Below are positions 63,265 through 64,000 of a stretch of DNA of 64,000 bases, piece after piece. The position numbers and the translations under genes were made by a program. Source of the DNA: an uncultured Hellea sp. (GTDB lineage: Bacteria > Pseudomonadota > Alphaproteobacteria > Caulobacterales > Maricaulaceae). The notes under the pieces were generated by a model, which was not told the DNA's origin, did not search any database, and saw only the letters and a list, made by a program, of their open reading frames with translations. The stretch is from the NCBI GenBank assembly GCA_938007935.1, contig CALLMD010000001.1:1-64000 (forward strand), in the 5' to 3' direction. The number at the start of each line of letters is the position of its first letter. Position 1 is the stretch's first letter.

Positions 63265-64000
63265 GCTTGCAATTTTGCGCCCATTTCGGCCATTAACGAC
63301 CCCTGCTTATCTTTAAGGTCATTAAATGCTTTCAGAATGATATTGATATCTTCCTCGGTATGGGCTGCGGAGAGACTAATTCGGAGCAAACTGGAACTTT
63401 GCGGCGTTCCAGGCGGAACCGCGAGGTTCACATAGACGCCGTCCTCAATTAACGCATTCCACTCCATTGCAGCAACCGCCTCATTAGGACGCCGAACCGC
63501 AATAACAGGGCTTGCCTCTGCACAAAGGTCATATTGCATATCTGAGAGGCCTTTATGCAGCTGCTCTGATCTCACTTTTAGATTTGCGCGAAGATCTGCG
63601 CCGTGTTTGACCTTTTCGACCGCCGCTAAAGCCGCGCAAATATTGGCCGGCGTTGCTGAAGCGGTGAACATGTAAGGTCGCATAACTTTTCGTAAAATCT
63701 CAAATTCAGGATGACGAGAGGCGCAAAAACCGCCGACTGACGCCAAAGATTTTGAAAACGTCCCAGATATAAAGTCAACTTTATCCAAAACGCCTTGTTC
63801 TTCTGCAAGACCGCAACCAGTTGGACCAAAGACGCCATAGCTATGCGCTTCGTCTATAAAGAGATAACCGCCATGACGGTGCGTCACGTCAACAAATTCA
63901 TCAATCGGAGCCACATCACCAAACATGGAGTAAAGACCTTCGATCACAACAAGGGCATTCCCGCCTTCTATTTCCCCCTGTCGTCTGAGACGCTTATCTA
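63261..64000 (-). CDS. Serine palmitoyltransferase-like aminotransferase, partial
   Basis: The C-terminal part of an alpha-oxoamine synthase. The frame stays open to the right edge, so the N-terminus lies outside. Visible motifs are VIEGLYSMFGD, LFIDEAHSYGVFGPTG, the PLP-lysine motif GTFSKSLASVGGFC, RPYMFTASATPANI and VPPGTPQSSSLLRISLSAAH. The pattern matches bacterial serine palmitoyltransferase, which condenses serine with an acyl-CoA or acyl-ACP to give a 3-ketosphinganine, better than KBL, BioF or ALAS. It is convergent with the Tam41-like gene; the two stop codons share the palindrome CTAG. Confidence 0.85.
   Translation of the reverse strand, partial: DKRLRRQGEIEGGNALVVIEGLYSMFGDVAPIDEFVDVTHRHGGYLFIDEAHSYGVFGPTGCGLAEEQGVLDKVDFISGTFSKSLASVGGFCASRHPEFEILRKVMRPYMFTASATPANICAALAAVEKVKHGADLRANLKVRSEQLHKGLSDMQYDLCAEASPVIAVRRPNEAVAAMEWNALIEDGVYVNLAVPPGTPQSSSLLRISLSAAHTEEDINIILKAFNDLKDKQGSLMAEMGAKLQA

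Noticed and set aside
1-64000. CRISPR array, rRNA genes, riboswitch or phage structural genes
   Set aside because: No regularly spaced direct repeats, rRNA-like conserved blocks, known riboswitch core or phage genes were seen on reading the window.

Overview
The window looks like chromosomal DNA of a marine-type alphaproteobacterium, most likely Caulobacterales/Maricaulales (Hyphomonadaceae-like). The evidence is a set of alphaproteobacterial families (TIGR02302/DUF4175, DUF2125, DUF6065, DUF1289, DUF2891, MJ0042/DUF3426), the order lptM-lysA-TIGR02302 followed by ftsEX, a serine palmitoyltransferase locus, a sphingomonad-style TonB receptor, and moderate GC. Assignments rest on reading motifs by eye; no database search was possible.

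Layout. (1) 1-24.7 kb is an accessory, more AT-rich region. It opens with a decayed IS30-family element (178-1179). Next come two divergent blocks: a minus-strand set (TonB receptor, class C serine hydrolase, SDR, Gfo/Idh/MocA oxidoreductase) and a plus-strand set (two tandem phytanoyl-CoA dioxygenase paralogues, epoxide hydrolase, acyl-CoA ligase), with an AraC regulator gene between them. A 19-bp motif lies about 114 bp upstream of the first gene of each block in the same relative orientation, so the blocks probably form one regulon for uptake and oxidation of a lipophilic compound. After a second AraC regulator, a Crp/Fnr regulator and an SRPBCC protein comes a 1917-residue protein that joins a cytochrome P450-like domain, about ten membrane segments and a DyP-type peroxidase. 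Then follow a stretch with two gene remnants, a serralysin-like (M10) protease with RTX-like repeats, and a Baeyer-Villiger-type monooxygenase/SDR pair.

(2) 27.3-51.7 kb is mostly conserved backbone: a 3-methyladenine glycosylase-like protein, a TlpA-like thioredoxin divergent from argH, lptM-lysA-TIGR02302, ftsE-ftsX-YdcF-DUF2125, tyrA-chorismate mutase-methyltransferase, an EAL protein, a ferredoxin-reductase-type flavoprotein, an LpxO-like hydroxylase and a cyclopropane fatty acid synthase. Two composite palindromic repeats lie between genes.

(3) 52.6-64 kb looks like a sphingolipid synthesis and export locus. Minus strand: DUF2141 protein, double-GNAT acyltransferase (resembling bacterial ceramide synthase candidates), a nucleotidyltransferase, an 833-residue fusion of a flippase with a CDP-alcohol phosphatidyltransferase, a HAD phosphatase and a LicC-like cytidylyltransferase. 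Plus strand: LptF- and LptG-like permeases, a diacylglycerol-kinase-family lipid kinase and a Tam41-like CTP:phosphatidate cytidylyltransferase. The minus-strand serine palmitoyltransferase runs off the right edge. Read together, they suggest sphingoid base -> ceramide -> ceramide 1-phosphate -> CDP-activated lipid -> head-group transfer coupled to flipping -> Lpt-like export. That order is inferred from the families; the individual families are much surer than the pathway.
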